Origin: Geopsychrobacter electrodiphilus DSM 16401
GTDB lineage: Bacteria > Desulfobacterota > Desulfuromonadia > Desulfuromonadales > Geopsychrobacteraceae
Reading direction: 5' to 3'
Assembly (NCBI RefSeq): GCF_000384395.1
Contig: NZ_ARWE01000001.1
Location: 2,640,501 to 2,704,500, forward strand
Length of the DNA stretch: 64,000 nt
Part shown: positions 17,624 through 28,440 of the stretch, piece by piece
Numbering within the stretch: position 1 is the stretch's first letter
Layout of the letters: each line of letters opens with the position of its first letter
Notes under the pieces: generated by a model
Told to the model about the DNA's origin: nothing
Database searches by the model: none
Seen by the model: only the letters and a program-made list of their open reading frames with translations
Program-made: the position numbers and the translations under genes

Positions 17624-18847
17624 CTACCTGTCCTCTTTGTCCAATCCAAAAGCTTCATGCAGAACGCGCACGGCCAATTCTGTATACTTGTCGCTGATGA
17701 CACAGGAAATTTTTATTTCGCTGGTCGAGATCATCTCAATATTGATCCCTTCTTTCGACAGGGTTGCAAACATCTTGCTCGCCACCCCGGCATGGGAACG
17801 CATCCCCACCCCGATAATAGAAACTTTTGAAATAGAGGTATCACTGCTGGTCCCGCGTGCGCCGATCGTGCCGGCAACCGACTCGATAATCTGCACTGCC
17901 TTTTTACAATCAGTCTTGGGGACGGTGAAGGTCATGTCGGTCTTCCCCTCACTCGAAACGTTCTGAATAATCATGTCGACCGTGATATTCGCTTCTGTCA
18001 GTGGCGAGAAGATCTGTGCTGCGATACCCGGCTGATCCGGCACGCCCAGAACACTGATCTTGGCCTCGTCCTTATTAAAGGCAATCCCTGAAACAAGTAC
18101 CGTCTCCATCTCCTCATCCTCCTTCATCACCAGTGTTCCCTGGCTATCGTCAAAACTGGAACGAACGTGAATAACCACGTCGTATTTCTTGGCAAATTCA
18201 ACCGATCGAATCTGCAGCACCTTGGCGCCAAGAGACGCCATCTCAAGCATCTCCTCGTAGCTGATTTTATTAAGTTTACGCGCCGCAGGGACCATGCGTG
18301 GATCCGTTGTATAAACACCATCGACATCGGTATAAATTTCACAGACATCTGCTTTAAGGGCTGCTGCTATAGCCACCGCTGAGGTGTCCGAGCCGCCACG
18401 CCCCAGTGTCGTAATATCCCCCAGATCATCCACACCCTGAAAACCGGCACAGATTACGATGGTTTTGTGCGCCAGATCCTTGCGGATATTGATGTCTGGA
18501 ATACTCTTGATCCGCGCGACGGCATGCGCACTATCGGTAATCATCGGAATCTGCGAACCAAGATAGCTTTTCGCCTGATACCCCATCGACTGCAGACACA
18601 TCGAGAGCAGGGCGATTGTCACCTGCTCACCGGTCGAGACCAGCACATCATATTCACGCTCATTGGGGAACTCACACACCTCATTGGCCATTGCGACCAA
18701 ACGGTTGGTTTCGCCTGACATGGCCGAAACAATCACCACCACTTCGTTCCCTTCATCAAAGGTCTTCGCGACCCTTTGGGCAACGCTGCGGATGCGCTCG
18801 ATTGTGCCAACCGATGTGCCCCCGTACTTTTGAACAACCAAGGCCAT
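17624..18847 (-). CDS. lysC: Aspartate kinase
   Basis: A 407-residue enzyme that phosphorylates aspartate, the first step to lysine, threonine and methionine. The N-terminal kinase domain starts with [11 protein letters not shown] and holds [18 protein letters not shown] and [15 protein letters not shown]. Two C-terminal ACT domains (about 265-405) with [10 protein letters not shown] and [14 protein letters not shown] give feedback inhibition. GGAGGCAGG lies just upstream of the ATG. It begins the lysC-cimA-comEA-like run. No lysine riboswitch fits in the 160-base upstream gap. Confidence 0.97.
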   Translation of the reverse strand: MALVVQKYGGTSVGTIERIRSVAQRVAKTFDEGNEVVVIVSAMSGETNRLVAMANEVCEFPNEREYDVLVSTGEQVTIALLSMCLQSMGYQAKSYLGSQIPMITDSAHAVARIKSIPDINIRKDLAHKTIVICAGFQGVDDLGDITTLGRGGSDTSAVAIAAALKADVCEIYTDVDGVYTTDPRMVPAARKLNKISYEEMLEMASLGAKVLQIRSVEFAKKYDVVIHVRSSFDDSQGTLVMKEDEEMETVLVSGIAFNKDEAKISVLGVPDQPGIAAQIFSPLTEANITVDMIIQNVSSEGKTDMTFTVPKTDCKKAVQIIESVAGTIGARGTSSDTSISKVSIIGVGMRSHAGVASKMFATLSKEGINIEMISTSEIKISCVISDKYTELAVRVLHEAFGLDKEDR

Positions 18848-19010
18848 ATTTTTCCTGCCTCCTTCAGTTTTTAGGACGACGTTTCACCATTGGGCTAACG
18901 CCAGAAATATCTCTAGGCTGTGGTTATTTCAGCATTTTCAAGAGAAAGACCTTAATAACAGGAAACCTCTAGAGGGGTCAAAACGTTTTTAATAAAAGAT
19001 CCCATAAGCG

Positions 19011-19505
19011 TTAGCTTTTGGCAGCGATTAACTCACGTTCAAGATGACATAACAACAAATGAGGGCTCTCCCCCCGTGCCTGGAGTTCAATGCGACGCTT
19101 ATCAGCCGACAATCGCACAAGTGACACAAGCAGGTGATCAAATTCACGATTATCCAGACGCTCTGGCCACTCGACCAGCGCTACACCATCACTATAGGCA
19201 AAATCGTCAAATCCGATTTCGATCAACTCATCAACATCCAAAAGACGATAGAGATCAAAGTGATAGAGATCGAAACGTGCCGAATAATGGTTCATCAGGG
19301 TAAAAGTCGGGCTGGTGATCGGGACCTCTTCCGGAATCCCAAGGCCTCGCGCCAGGGAACGGGCAAGGACTGACTTTCCGGCACCCAGATCTCCTTGCAA
19401 AAGGATGGTCATTGGGGATTGCAGCAGCTCACCGAGGAGATAGCCCAAACGGCTGGTTTGCTCTTCACTGCAGGTTTCGATTGTCACGACAGGTTCAAAC
19501 CTCAA
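19011..19505 (-). CDS. tsaE: tRNA t6A biosynthesis ATPase TsaE
   Basis: A 164-residue P-loop ATPase that helps TsaB and TsaD form threonylcarbamoyl-adenosine at position 37 of ANN-decoding tRNAs. The Walker A is GDLGAGKS (38-45). SPTFTLMNHY, the LYHFDLYRL segment and ALVEWPERL are family marks. The start overlaps the end of the CBS protein by 11 bases. It sits near nnr, as the E. coli pair yjeF-yjeE does, and ends the long housekeeping operon. Confidence 0.95.
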   Translation of the reverse strand: MRFEPVVTIETCSEEQTSRLGYLLGELLQSPMTILLQGDLGAGKSVLARSLARGLGIPEEVPITSPTFTLMNHYSARFDLYHFDLYRLLDVDELIEIGFDDFAYSDGVALVEWPERLDNREFDHLLVSLVRLSADKRRIELQARGESPHLLLCHLERELIAAKS

Positions 19506-19944
19506 ACGCCTTAATCAGATCCAGCCGCGCCACAACACCCAACAATTTACCTTTTTCAATGACTGGGATTAAATGGGCCTTATGCTGGCTCATCAGGCCG
19601 GCTATTTCACCCACCGTCGCATCAGGTGAACAGGTCACGGGATTCCGCTGGCAAAGCTCACCAACGGTTTGCGCAGTCACTCGATCGACCTCTTTGCGAA
19701 ATTGTTTCTCGCTATCGAGATAAAACACCCCATCAAACAGTGCCATAACGGTCGGGATATGCAGCGGTTTCTGCTGCTCAATCAGATCGGTCTCACTAAT
19801 CACACCAACAAGTTTGCCGGCATTGTCCAGAACCGGCATATTACTAACATTTGAAGCGACAAATTTAGCCGCCAGCTCTTTTAAACTGGTATCCGGGGTG
19901 ACACTGACCACATTCGTGGACATGATCTCTTTTGCTGTCAGCAT
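19495..19944 (-). CDS. CBS-pair domain protein
   Basis: A 149-residue protein made almost entirely of two CBS motifs. The first is MLTAKEIMSTNVVSVTPDTS to VGVISETDLI, the second TVGELCQRNPVTCSPDATV to LLGVVARLDLI. CBS pairs bind adenine nucleotides or related ligands and usually sense energy status. I use ATG 19944, with AGGAGCC upstream; it overlaps nnr by 7 bases. Its partner is unknown. It lies between nnr and tsaE, which often adjoin directly. Confidence 0.88.
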   Translation of the reverse strand: MLTAKEIMSTNVVSVTPDTSLKELAAKFVASNVSNMPVLDNAGKLVGVISETDLIEQQKPLHIPTVMALFDGVFYLDSEKQFRKEVDRVTAQTVGELCQRNPVTCSPDATVGEIAGLMSQHKAHLIPVIEKGKLLGVVARLDLIKAFEV

Positions 19945-21500
19945 AAGCAGGCTCCTTCTAGTTGATAACGTGCGACAGGAACGGCCTTTAGCAGATCTCC
20001 AGCCAAAATTCCCGCACATCCAAATTCAGCCGCCAAATGATCGGCTGCGGCTCCGTGTAACCAGGCCCCGAGGCTGGCGGCATCAAAAGCCGTCAACCCC
20101 TGTGCCAGTAATCCCCCGATCAGGCCACTAAGAACGTCTCCGCTTCCAGCGCTGGCCAGTCCAGCATTTCCACTGGTGTTAATTCTCACCTGTCCAGCGG
20201 GATCAGCAATCAGGGTTCGTGCACCTTTCAGCAGCAAGACGACCTGATGATCGATGGCAAACTGACGGGCCAGACGAAAACGATCCGCCTCAATGGCCGC
20301 AATCGGCATCCCGATCAGACGCGAGAACTCACCGGGATGCGGAGTTAAAACCAGAGGGTATGATGTTCGAGTCCGCAATAGCTCAACGACCCCGGCAAAA
20401 GCGTTGAGCCCATCGGCATCCAGTACCATCGGTAACGTGCTCTCTGTAACCAGCTGTCTGATGGCAGACACTGTCTCTTGGTTATTCCCAAGACCTGGGC
20501 CAAGAACCAACGCCTGCCAACCTGCAGCAGCCAAGGCAAAAATCTCCTGGATGTTTTCCGTGTGGAGGAACTTCCGTTGCAACGCCAGTGGGCGGGTCAT
20601 CACTTCGGTCAACTTGATTTCAAAGATATCATGTAAACCTCCGGGACAGGCCAGGGTGACCAAACCGGCGCCACTGCGCAACCCGGCTTCACTACTCAGA
20701 GCTGCAGATCCCGTCATCCCGGCGGAACCAGCCACCACACCTAGATGTCCAAAAGAGCCTTTATGCCCAGTCGACTGCCGTGACGGGATGAGTTTTGCCG
20801 CCGTAATCGCATCGACCAAATCACAACAGAAATCAAATTTCGGACGTTTCAAGCGTGGAATCCCGATCTCAAGAATGCGCAGATCCCCAACGAAATCAGC
20901 CCCCGGACGGCTGGCGAGACCGATTTTGCCACTATCAAAGGCCAGGGTCAGATCCGCACGCACCGCACAACCCATTATCCGGCCATCAGAGCCCTGAACG
21001 CCTGAAGGAATATCAATCGCGACCACCTTGGAGGAAGACTGATTAATCAGATCGATTGCCGTGCGATAAAGACCGGTTACCTCGGCCGAAAGTCCGGTTC
21101 CGAGCAGAGCATCAACGATTAAGATCGGTTCCGACTCGGTAAATTCGACCTGCAGGCTTACCGCCTCAGATAAAAAACGAACATCGGCTTCCAGATTCTG
21201 TAAAATTTGCAGCATCAGGGCGGCATCACCACTGATCCGATGCTGCTCGGCAAGTACCAGGGTACGCACCTGCCAACCAGCGTCAGCCAGGATCCGGGCA
21301 ATAACGTAACCATCACCACCATTGTTCCCGGAGCCGGCCATGACCAATAGCGGACCAGGGAAGATATCGCTGTATTGATGCTGAATCACTGCCGCGGCGG
21401 CCCGCCCGGCATTCTCCATCAAAGCCGCACCTGGAATCCTAAGGGATTCTATCGCGTTACGATCGATCGCCTGCATCTGTTCGGCCGTGACCAGCTTCAT
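19938..21500 (-). CDS. nnr: Bifunctional NAD(P)H-hydrate epimerase / ADP-dependent dehydratase
   Basis: A 520-residue fusion that repairs damaged NADHX and NADPHX. The N-terminal YjeF_N epimerase domain (about 1-215) has GSGNNGGDGYVIAR. The C-terminal ribokinase-like dehydratase domain (about 230-510) has GHKGSFGHLGVVAGS and NAGLASAGSGDVLSG. Both halves look intact and the length is normal. It lies 27 bases after acpS and overlaps the CBS gene by 7. Confidence 0.95.
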   Translation of the reverse strand: MKLVTAEQMQAIDRNAIESLRIPGAALMENAGRAAAAVIQHQYSDIFPGPLLVMAGSGNNGGDGYVIARILADAGWQVRTLVLAEQHRISGDAALMLQILQNLEADVRFLSEAVSLQVEFTESEPILIVDALLGTGLSAEVTGLYRTAIDLINQSSSKVVAIDIPSGVQGSDGRIMGCAVRADLTLAFDSGKIGLASRPGADFVGDLRILEIGIPRLKRPKFDFCCDLVDAITAAKLIPSRQSTGHKGSFGHLGVVAGSAGMTGSAALSSEAGLRSGAGLVTLACPGGLHDIFEIKLTEVMTRPLALQRKFLHTENIQEIFALAAAGWQALVLGPGLGNNQETVSAIRQLVTESTLPMVLDADGLNAFAGVVELLRTRTSYPLVLTPHPGEFSRLIGMPIAAIEADRFRLARQFAIDHQVVLLLKGARTLIADPAGQVRINTSGNAGLASAGSGDVLSGLIGGLLAQGLTAFDAASLGAWLHGAAADHLAAEFGCAGILAGDLLKAVPVARYQLEGACLC

Positions 21501-21527
21501 CTACACACCTGTGTGAAAAAGGGATGA

Positions 21528-21908
21528 CTATGCTTCGAGTATAACCGATGCGACACCATATTCGCCGTCGTGACTGTAGGAAAGATGGGTGCGACTAGCA
21601 CCTTTTTCGGCCAGCATGGCCAGCGCACGTCCGCTTAAAAGTAACGAAGGGCATCCTAACTCATCACGCACGACCTCGATCTGTTGCCAGCTCAGGCCGC
21701 AACGCAAACCGGTTCCGAGCGCCTTCACATAGGCTTCCTTGGCTGCAAACCGCACCGCAAAATGGGAAGCGGGATGTTTATGCGCTTGAGCGTAATCCCG
21801 TTCACCCGGGGTAAAAATACGCTCCAGTAAGGCCGTTTTCTTCTGATCAACAAACCGTTGAAAACGGGGGATACTCGCCAGGTCAACGCCAGTACCAACA
21901 ATCGACAT
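21528..21908 (-). CDS. acpS: Holo-[acyl-carrier-protein] synthase
   Basis: A 126-residue enzyme that moves 4'-phosphopantetheine from CoA onto ACP. GTGVDLASI (metal-binding Asp) and RFAAKEAYVKALGTG (catalytic/metal Glu) are present, and LSYSHDGEYGVASVIL ends the fold. The ATG shares one base with the pdxJ stop (TGATG), a tight coupling. The pdxJ-acpS order is common in proteobacteria. Confidence 0.97.
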   Translation of the reverse strand: MSIVGTGVDLASIPRFQRFVDQKKTALLERIFTPGERDYAQAHKHPASHFAVRFAAKEAYVKALGTGLRCGLSWQQIEVVRDELGCPSLLLSGRALAMLAEKGASRTHLSYSHDGEYGVASVILEA

Positions 21909-22627
21909 CAGCTCCCCTTGAGAAGTTCAAGCATTTCGCGAACCGCTCGTTCCATCCCGACCAGTACCGCGCGACCAACGATGCTATGACCAATATTAAA
22001 CTCATCGATACCGCGCAGCGCAGCGACCGGACCAATGTTGCGGTAATTCAGCCCGTGCCCGGCATTAACTCCCATGCCGAGTTTACGTGCGGCGCTGATA
22101 GCGAGTTCAAGGCGCCGCAACTGTTCGAGTCGATCCTTTTCGAGCTTCATCTCACAATAGGTCCCGGTATGGATCTCAATATAATCAGCGCCGACGCGAT
22201 GACTGGCCTTAATTTGTTCAATATCGGGCTCAATAAAGAGACTGACGACAATACCAGCCTGCTGCATCAGCGAGATCTTCTGCTTCAGTGTCTGACGTAA
22301 CATGGAAACGTCAAGCCCGCCCTCGGTGGTCAATTCGTGTCGCCCTTCAGGAACAAGTGTCACCGAATCCGGCAACAGCTTCATGGCGATGGCAACCATC
22401 TCTTCGGTCAGGGCCATCTCCAGATTCAAACGGGTCTTGACCGTTTTGCGCAGTATTTTAACGTCACGGTCTTGAATGTGCCGCCGATCTTCGCGCAGGT
22501 GAACGGTAATCCCGTGCGCGCCTGCCAGCTCGGCCAACATCGCTGCGGCAACCGGATCGGGTTCATCGATACCACGCGCTTCACGCAACGTAGCAATGTG
22601 ATCAACATTAACTCCCAACTTAGCCAA
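21908..22627 (-). CDS. pdxJ: Pyridoxine 5'-phosphate synthase
   Basis: A 239-residue TIM barrel joining 1-deoxyxylulose 5-phosphate and 3-amino-2-oxopropyl phosphate to pyridoxine phosphate. [16 protein letters not shown], the [16 protein letters not shown] loop, DYIEIHTG and [14 protein letters not shown] are family motifs. It is 41 bases from glmM and coupled to acpS. Normal length. Confidence 0.97.
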   Translation of the reverse strand: MAKLGVNVDHIATLREARGIDEPDPVAAAMLAELAGAHGITVHLREDRRHIQDRDVKILRKTVKTRLNLEMALTEEMVAIAMKLLPDSVTLVPEGRHELTTEGGLDVSMLRQTLKQKISLMQQAGIVVSLFIEPDIEQIKASHRVGADYIEIHTGTYCEMKLEKDRLEQLRRLELAISAARKLGMGVNAGHGLNYRNIGPVAALRGIDEFNIGHSIVGRAVLVGMERAVREMLELLKGS

Positions 22628-22668
22628 GGGTTCGAACTCCTTTAAATAGAAAATTATACTGAGCCTTT

Positions 22669-24027
22669 TCAGGCCCCGATGGCATTTTTCACTGAGGTTG
22701 CAATTTCAGCGGCCAAAAGCTCGATCTGTTGCTGATCGGTACCCTCGAGCATGATACGAAGCAGGGGTTCTGTCCCCGAGTAGCGGATCAAAACCCGACC
22801 CTGTTCTCCCAGAGCAGCCTCTGCGGCGGCAATCACCCTGCTGACCTCCGGGAGCTGCGAAAGCTCGGTGCGTTTTTTCACGCGGACATTTACCAGCACC
22901 TGAGGGAGCGCTTCCATCACCTGGGCGAGTTGCGAGAGCCGCTTGCCGCTCCGCTGAACAATTTCCAGAACCTGCAAGGCGGAGAGGACGCCATCCCCGG
23001 TGGTATTATGATCAAGAAAAATCATGTGTCCTGACTGTTCGCCGCCCAGGTTATAACCCCCACGACGCATCTCTTCGACCACGTAGCGATCACCGACCGC
23101 CGTCCGCAGCATGGTGCCGCCAGCTTTTCTGAGCGCAATTTCAAGCCCCATATTACTCATGACCGTCGCCACCAAAGTGTTTTTCTTCAGGGTCCCGGCT
23201 GCCAGCATCCGCGTAGCGCAGATGGCCATAATATGGTCGCCATCCACCTCATTGCCATGTTCATCGACAAAGATCACGCGATCGGCGTCACCATCAAGCG
23301 CGATGCCGAGATCGGCACCATGTTCGCGCACCGCCTGCGCCATAACCTCTGGATACAAGGAGCCACAGCCGGCATTGATATTTTTACCATTCGGTTTGAC
23401 CCCGAGGGTAATCACCTCGGCACCCAACTCTTCAAAAACTGCCGGGGCAACCTTGTAGGCGGCACCATGGGCACAATCAAGCACGATCCTCAGACCCTGC
23501 AGGTCAAGATCACGCGGAAAGGTATTCTTCAGGAATACGATATAACGGCCAACGGCATCATCGATCCGATATGCCTTACCCACCGCATCGGCGATGGGCC
23601 GCAAAGAGTCAATTTCTCCACTGCTGATCAGTTCTTCCATGCGCATTTCCATCTCATCGGGCAGCTTAAACCCGTCGCGGCTGAAGAACTTGATCCCATT
23701 ATCCTGATAGGGGTTGTGCGAAGCGGAGATCACCACCCCAGCATCGGCACGCATTGACGAAGTTATAAAAGAGATTCCAGGCGTGGGCAGAGGCCCGACC
23801 AACAACACATCAACCCCCATGGAACAGATTCCCGCAACCAGAGCGTTCTCGATCATATATCCCGAGAGCCGGGTGTCTTTACCGATCACCACCCGATGGC
23901 GACGATCGCCATCCTTAAAGATATGACCTGCGGCGCGCCCCAACTGCATGGCGACTTCAATCGTCATCGGATAGATATTGGCTACTCCCCGCACTCCGTC
24001 TGTTCCGAACAAGCGTTTTTTCCCCAC
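22669..24027 (-). CDS. glmM: Phosphoglucosamine mutase
   Basis: A 452-residue alpha-D-phosphohexomutase that makes glucosamine 1-phosphate for peptidoglycan and LPS. The phosphoserine is Ser103 in [11 protein letters not shown]. The magnesium loop is [11 protein letters not shown], and the phosphate-binding end is [12 protein letters not shown]. It overlaps cdaR by one base. The cdaA-cdaR-glmM order is well known, and in Gram-positive bacteria GlmM binds and inhibits CdaA. Confidence 0.98.
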   Translation of the reverse strand: MGKKRLFGTDGVRGVANIYPMTIEVAMQLGRAAGHIFKDGDRRHRVVIGKDTRLSGYMIENALVAGICSMGVDVLLVGPLPTPGISFITSSMRADAGVVISASHNPYQDNGIKFFSRDGFKLPDEMEMRMEELISSGEIDSLRPIADAVGKAYRIDDAVGRYIVFLKNTFPRDLDLQGLRIVLDCAHGAAYKVAPAVFEELGAEVITLGVKPNGKNINAGCGSLYPEVMAQAVREHGADLGIALDGDADRVIFVDEHGNEVDGDHIMAICATRMLAAGTLKKNTLVATVMSNMGLEIALRKAGGTMLRTAVGDRYVVEEMRRGGYNLGGEQSGHMIFLDHNTTGDGVLSALQVLEIVQRSGKRLSQLAQVMEALPQVLVNVRVKKRTELSQLPEVSRVIAAAEAALGEQGRVLIRYSGTEPLLRIMLEGTDQQQIELLAAEIATSVKNAIGA

Positions 24028-24728
24028 TACTTCACCCCACCTTCTGTAGAATTATTCGCCGGCAACTGGGTCTCAGGGACAGGAGCCACCGGCTCAATTG
24101 CGACATGAATCTCTGCTGTTTTTTCGTTCAAAAAGTTGGAATACGTGTGTTCATAGACCAAAGGTACAATCTGCGAAAACCCTTCGGTTACACCTTTCAG
24201 ACTGATCGGCTCGGTCATCACCTCCGAAACTGATTTGATCTCACTTTCGGCCCCGGAAATAGCGATTTTATCCGGTATCGTCTTGAGACCGGAAACACGA
24301 TAACCCGGGTCAGGATCATCGGCAAAAACCACCTTTATGGGGACAAGTTTTTCTTTCCGCCGATCAAGCCGAATATCAACAAACGATGGCGAAAGACGGG
24401 TCACACGCATCCCACTCGGAAGATTCAAGCGCTCATCAAGACGTTTAAAGGAGGTCAGCCCCGGTTTAAGGTCAGAGAGATCGACGGCAATACTGATATC
24501 GTTCGGACTGACCTTCATCAACAGGGTGCGCGGCCCGCTGATACGCACGTCTATCAAACTGGGAACCTGATTGGCAATCACCAGATCTTTCGGAATTTTC
24601 TGCAGCTCGAGGGGAACGGTGTATCCGACCTCAAGATGCCGCTCTCCCATAATGAACATCCACAAAATCAGGGCGAAGGTCAGGGAAAGGAGTTTCAACG
24701 TCCAGTTTTTGGTAATCAACTCAAGCAT
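24027..24728 (-). CDS. cdaR: YbbR-domain regulator of CdaA (CdaR)
   Basis: A 233-residue protein. A membrane anchor at about 8-26 ([19 protein letters not shown]) is followed by two YbbR-like beta domains (about 35-215) that should lie in the periplasm. In the known cdaA-cdaR-glmM clusters this protein modulates the cyclase. It ends with a short Pro/Glu-rich tail. It begins two bases after cdaA and overlaps glmM by one. Confidence 0.9.
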   Translation of the reverse strand: MLELITKNWTLKLLSLTFALILWMFIMGERHLEVGYTVPLELQKIPKDLVIANQVPSLIDVRISGPRTLLMKVSPNDISIAVDLSDLKPGLTSFKRLDERLNLPSGMRVTRLSPSFVDIRLDRRKEKLVPIKVVFADDPDPGYRVSGLKTIPDKIAISGAESEIKSVSEVMTEPISLKGVTEGFSQIVPLVYEHTYSNFLNEKTAEIHVAIEPVAPVPETQLPANNSTEGGVK

Positions 24729-24730
24729 CC

Positions 24731-25516
24731 CTAACCCTTCCTTTTCTGCTTGGTTTTTTTGCGCCGCGGCTCAAGCAGTCGACCCAGAACCTTGCGCAGG
24801 TCTGTCGCATCCAGGTCGCGAGTGATTCCCCCGTTGACCACCACTGAAATCTTGCCTGTCTCTTCCGAGACGACAATCACCACGGCATCCAGCAGTTCAG
24901 TCAGACCGATGGCAGCACGGTGACGCGTGCCCAGATACTTGCTGATATCCAGATTTTGGCTCAGCGGCAAAAAACATCCGGCCTGAGTGAGACGACCCTG
25001 TTGCACCACAAGGGCGCCATCATGGATCGGCGAGGAGGTCAAAAAAATTGCCTGAATAATCTCACTCGTCACCCGCGCGTCGATCGCGGTGCCAGTTTCC
25101 AAAACATCCTTGAGCCCCGTTTCACGCTCAATCACGAGCAGCGCGCCGATTTTCTTCTGCCCGAGAGCAACACACGCCTGCACCAGTTCATCAAGAACGG
25201 CGCTCTCCTCGGAAAAGGACAGGCCCGCAAAAAAGGGATTACGTCCGACATGCATCAGGGCACGCCGGATATCGCTTTGAAAAATAACAACAATAACCAG
25301 GATAATTGAAGAGAGGAAATTACTGAGGATCCAGTTAAGGGTATGTAGCTCGCCAACCCGTGACGCCACATAAACCAGGAGAATAACAGCCAACCCAAGG
25401 AGCATCTGCACCGCGCGGGTGCCTTTGATTAACAGGATAATTCGATAGATAATAAAGGCAACGATGCCGATATCAAGTAAATCAAGCAGTCGGAAGTTGG
25501 CTAGTATGTCAGGCAT
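24731..25516 (-). CDS. cdaA: Diadenylate cyclase CdaA
   Basis: A 261-residue integral-membrane enzyme making c-di-AMP from two ATP. Three N-terminal helices (about 12-30, 34-52, 60-80) are followed by a DAC domain with HDGALVVQ (Asp166-Ala168) and GTRHRAAIG (Arg198-Arg200), the two nucleotide-binding motifs, both intact. A basic C-terminal tail (RRKKTKQKRK) follows. It lies 59 bases after folP. c-di-AMP controls potassium and wall homeostasis in other phyla; its targets here are unknown. Confidence 0.95.
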   Translation of the reverse strand: MPDILANFRLLDLLDIGIVAFIIYRIILLIKGTRAVQMLLGLAVILLVYVASRVGELHTLNWILSNFLSSIILVIVVIFQSDIRRALMHVGRNPFFAGLSFSEESAVLDELVQACVALGQKKIGALLVIERETGLKDVLETGTAIDARVTSEIIQAIFLTSSPIHDGALVVQQGRLTQAGCFLPLSQNLDISKYLGTRHRAAIGLTELLDAVVIVVSEETGKISVVVNGGITRDLDATDLRKVLGRLLEPRRKKTKQKRKG

Positions 25517-25575
25517 TGAAATCCCAATTCCGGGAATCCGTCACAGTCAGAGGCATCATCATTGGCGCACTCGTC

Positions 25576-26493
25576 TCAGGTAACGGGCGGAGCCCCCTCG
25601 CGGATAGCCCAGGCAACCAAAGCCGCTTCGCGTGCCGGGCGCACATCATGTACTCGAAAAATCTGCGCACCCCGCTCAACCCCAAGCGCAACACTGGCCA
25701 AGGTCCCGGCAAGCCGATGGGAGGGATCAACCATTTGCAGAATCTGACCGATAAAACTCTTGCGCGAGGTGCCAAGCAACACCGGATATCCACATGCGAC
25801 CAGAAAGTCCAGATGTTTTAACAGCGCGAGATTTCCGTAAATATTCTTACCAAATCCGATACCTGGATCAAGAGCTATTGAATGTCGATCCACTCCAGTG
25901 GCAATGGCGCTTGCTGCAGCCTGAAGCAGGAAAGAGGTCACTTCTCCAATCAGGTCTTCGTAGTCGGTCTGTTGTTGCATGACATCAGGCCGACCAGGAG
26001 TGTGCATCAGGAAAAGACCGGCACCGGTCTCAGCTGCAACATGAGCCATCAGTGAATCGAACTTCAAGCCACTGATATCGTTAATAAAATTGGCACCTTC
26101 CGCAATTGAGGCTGCAGCAACAGAGGCCTTATTCGTGTCGATCGAGAGTGGAATATCGGTTTCATCGCGCAGACGTTGAATCACGGGAAGAACCCGATCC
26201 AGCTCCTCCTGGAGTGAGACCGTCTTCGCTCCTGGCCGGGTACTCTCCCCCCCGATATCCAACAGATCAGCCCCTTGAGTTATCATCTGGCGGGCCTGCG
26301 TCAGCGCATTGTCAAGGCTGTAAAAATGACCACCATCCGAAAAGGAGTCGGGGGTCACGTTCAGAATACCCATAATCCGCGGTCGGGTCAGCTCGAGCGA
26401 GCACCCCTTACCGAACAATCGCGCAGGTTGCGGTATCCGTTCAGGCGTCTGGGTCACGCGCTTCTGATGAGCTGTCAACCACGGTTTCATCAA
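25576..26493 (-). CDS. folP: Dihydropteroate synthase
   Basis: A 305-residue folate enzyme, target of sulfonamides. [42 protein letters not shown] and GTSRKSFIG mark each substrate-binding loop. A 35-residue N-terminal extension precedes the barrel. The ATG at 26493 overlaps the ftsH end by 53 bases. A GTG at 26457 would cut the overlap to 17 and is a fair alternative, as neither has a strong ribosome site. Confidence 0.95.
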   Translation of the reverse strand: MMKPWLTAHQKRVTQTPERIPQPARLFGKGCSLELTRPRIMGILNVTPDSFSDGGHFYSLDNALTQARQMITQGADLLDIGGESTRPGAKTVSLQEELDRVLPVIQRLRDETDIPLSIDTNKASVAAASIAEGANFINDISGLKFDSLMAHVAAETGAGLFLMHTPGRPDVMQQQTDYEDLIGEVTSFLLQAAASAIATGVDRHSIALDPGIGFGKNIYGNLALLKHLDFLVACGYPVLLGTSRKSFIGQILQMVDPSHRLAGTLASVALGVERGAQIFRVHDVRPAREAALVAWAIREGAPPVT

Positions 26494-28345
26494 CAGCTGG
26501 CTCGACAGTCTCAGCCCCCTCGCTTACTTCAGTTACGACAGGCGCTGGAACTTCGGCATTTGGAAAAACGATCTTCGTGACTTCGGGTCCGTCAAGGGTC
26601 TCGCGCTCAAGCAAAGCTTCGGCAAGGTCCTTTAATTGAGGATGATGTTCACTGAGCAGCTTCTTGGTCTTCTGATAGTTTTCCTGGACAATCCGCCTGA
26701 TTTCATTATCGATGTCAACCGCTGTCGATTCGCTATAGTTCTTCATATGGCCCATGTCACGGCCGAGGAAAACTTCGCCGCCCTCCTTTTCACCGAAGGT
26801 CAGGGGCCCCATTTTTTCACTCATGCCCCATTCGCAAACCATCTTTCGTGCAATGGCACTGACCCGTTCCAGATCATTGCTGGCACCACTGGTGACCGAT
26901 TCGAAGGTCATCTCTTCAGCAATCCGTCCTCCCAACAAGGCACATATTTTTATATTCAGACCGATCTCAGTTTCATTGTACTTCTCTTCGGCAGGCAGAT
27001 ACATGGTGACCCCCAGAGCACGTCCCCGTGGGATAATTGACACCTTATGCACCGGGTCTGAACCTGTGGTCAAAACCGAAACCAGCGCATGACCGGCTTC
27101 ATGATAGGCCGTGACTTTCTTCTCGTCCTCAGTAATCACCATTGAACGGCGTTCTGCCCCCATCAGGACCTTATCTTTGGCCGCTTCAAAATCACAATTA
27201 TCCACCTGGGTTTTATTGCTGCGAGCGGCCAGCAATGCTGCCTCATTGATCAGGTTCGCCAGATCGGCACCGGAGAAACCAGGCGTCCCCTTGGCAATCG
27301 CATCGAGGTTGACATCCTCACCCATCGGCACTTTACGTGAGTGCACCTGAAGGATTCGACTTCGCCCCTTGATATCTGGCCGAGGGACCACAACCTGACG
27401 GTCAAAACGGCCCGGCCGGAGCAGAGCGGGATCAAGGACGTCTGGTCGGTTGGTCGCCGCGACAAGGATGACCCCTTCATTTGACTCAAAGCCATCCATC
27501 TCGACCAGCAGCTGATTCAGAGTCTGTTCACGCTCGTCATGTCCACCGCCCAGACCGGCGCCCCGGTGACGACCCACGGCGTCAATTTCATCGATAAAGA
27601 TGATACAGGGCGCATTTTTCTTTCCTTGCAGAAAAAGATCACGCACCCGACTGGCCCCGACGCCGACAAACATTTCAACAAAATCTGAACCGGATATGGT
27701 GAAGAAAGGGACCCCGGCTTCACCCGCGACAGAACGTGCCAGCAGGGTTTTCCCGGTTCCGGGAGCGCCAACCAACAGTACCCCTTTGGGGATTCGGCCG
27801 CCAAGACGAGTAAACTTTTTCGGATCCTTGAGAAATTCAACCACCTCCTCAAGCTCTTGCTTGGCCTCGTCGACACCAGCAACGTCCTTAAACGTCACCA
27901 ACCCCTGAGTATCAGTCAGCAGCTTGGCTTTACTCTTGCCGAAGCTCATGGCTTTACCGCCACCAGACTGCATCTGGCGCATAAAAAAGATCCAGACCCC
28001 GATCAGCAAGAGGATCGGCCCCCAGGAAACCAAGAGGGTAAACCAGAACCCCTGATCATCGACCGGCTTGGCTTCAATCGTGACCCCCTTATCCTTCAAT
28101 TCCGGGATCAACTGCATGTCTGGCGGGGCTGTTGTTAAAAATTTGGTGCCATCTTCAAGTGTTCCGGAAATTTGGGAACCTTGGATGACGACTTTGGTAA
28201 CCTGTCCTGACTCAATATTACCCAGAAGCTCGGTATAGTTAATTTTTTTCTGGTCGCCCCCCCGTTGGCTCATCATATTGAAGAGCATGATCATCAGGAG
28301 TGAGATGACCAACCAAAGGGCAAGATTTTTCTGAAATTGACTCAC
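26441..28345 (-). CDS. ftsH: ATP-dependent zinc metalloprotease FtsH
   Basis: A 634-residue membrane AAA+ protease. Two membrane helices (about 6-24 and 102-122) flank a periplasmic domain. Walker A GAPGTGKT (193-200), Walker [10 protein letters not shown] and the SRH region are followed by the zinc site HEAGH (about 417). The tail after about 600 is low-complexity Glu/Val/Thr-rich. The start is GTG 28345 with AGGGGG upstream. It follows tilS, as in many bacteria, and leads the folP-cdaA-glmM run. Confidence 0.98.
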   Translation of the reverse strand: MSQFQKNLALWLVISLLMIMLFNMMSQRGGDQKKINYTELLGNIESGQVTKVVIQGSQISGTLEDGTKFLTTAPPDMQLIPELKDKGVTIEAKPVDDQGFWFTLLVSWGPILLLIGVWIFFMRQMQSGGGKAMSFGKSKAKLLTDTQGLVTFKDVAGVDEAKQELEEVVEFLKDPKKFTRLGGRIPKGVLLVGAPGTGKTLLARSVAGEAGVPFFTISGSDFVEMFVGVGASRVRDLFLQGKKNAPCIIFIDEIDAVGRHRGAGLGGGHDEREQTLNQLLVEMDGFESNEGVILVAATNRPDVLDPALLRPGRFDRQVVVPRPDIKGRSRILQVHSRKVPMGEDVNLDAIAKGTPGFSGADLANLINEAALLAARSNKTQVDNCDFEAAKDKVLMGAERRSMVITEDEKKVTAYHEAGHALVSVLTTGSDPVHKVSIIPRGRALGVTMYLPAEEKYNETEIGLNIKICALLGGRIAEEMTFESVTSGASNDLERVSAIARKMVCEWGMSEKMGPLTFGEKEGGEVFLGRDMGHMKNYSESTAVDIDNEIRRIVQENYQKTKKLLSEHHPQLKDLAEALLERETLDGPEVTKIVFPNAEVPAPVVTEVSEGAETVEPAVDETVVDSSSEARDPDA

Positions 28346-28374
28346 TGGACCCCCTATGGAGCTTTTACGCTACA

Positions 28375-28395
28375 GCTGGCCGTTTAACGGCCAGC
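28375..28395. other. Perfect hairpin before ftsH
   Basis: GCTGGCCG (28375-28382) pairs with CGGCCAGC (28388-28395) across a five-base loop, 30 bases ahead of the ftsH start in the tilS-ftsH gap. No T run follows on either strand, so it is not a plain terminator. It could be an RNA-stability or leader element. Confidence 0.4.
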
Positions 28396-28440
28396 CAGAT
28401 GACTTGAAAGATTTGAAAAACTAACATAAACGAACTGCAC

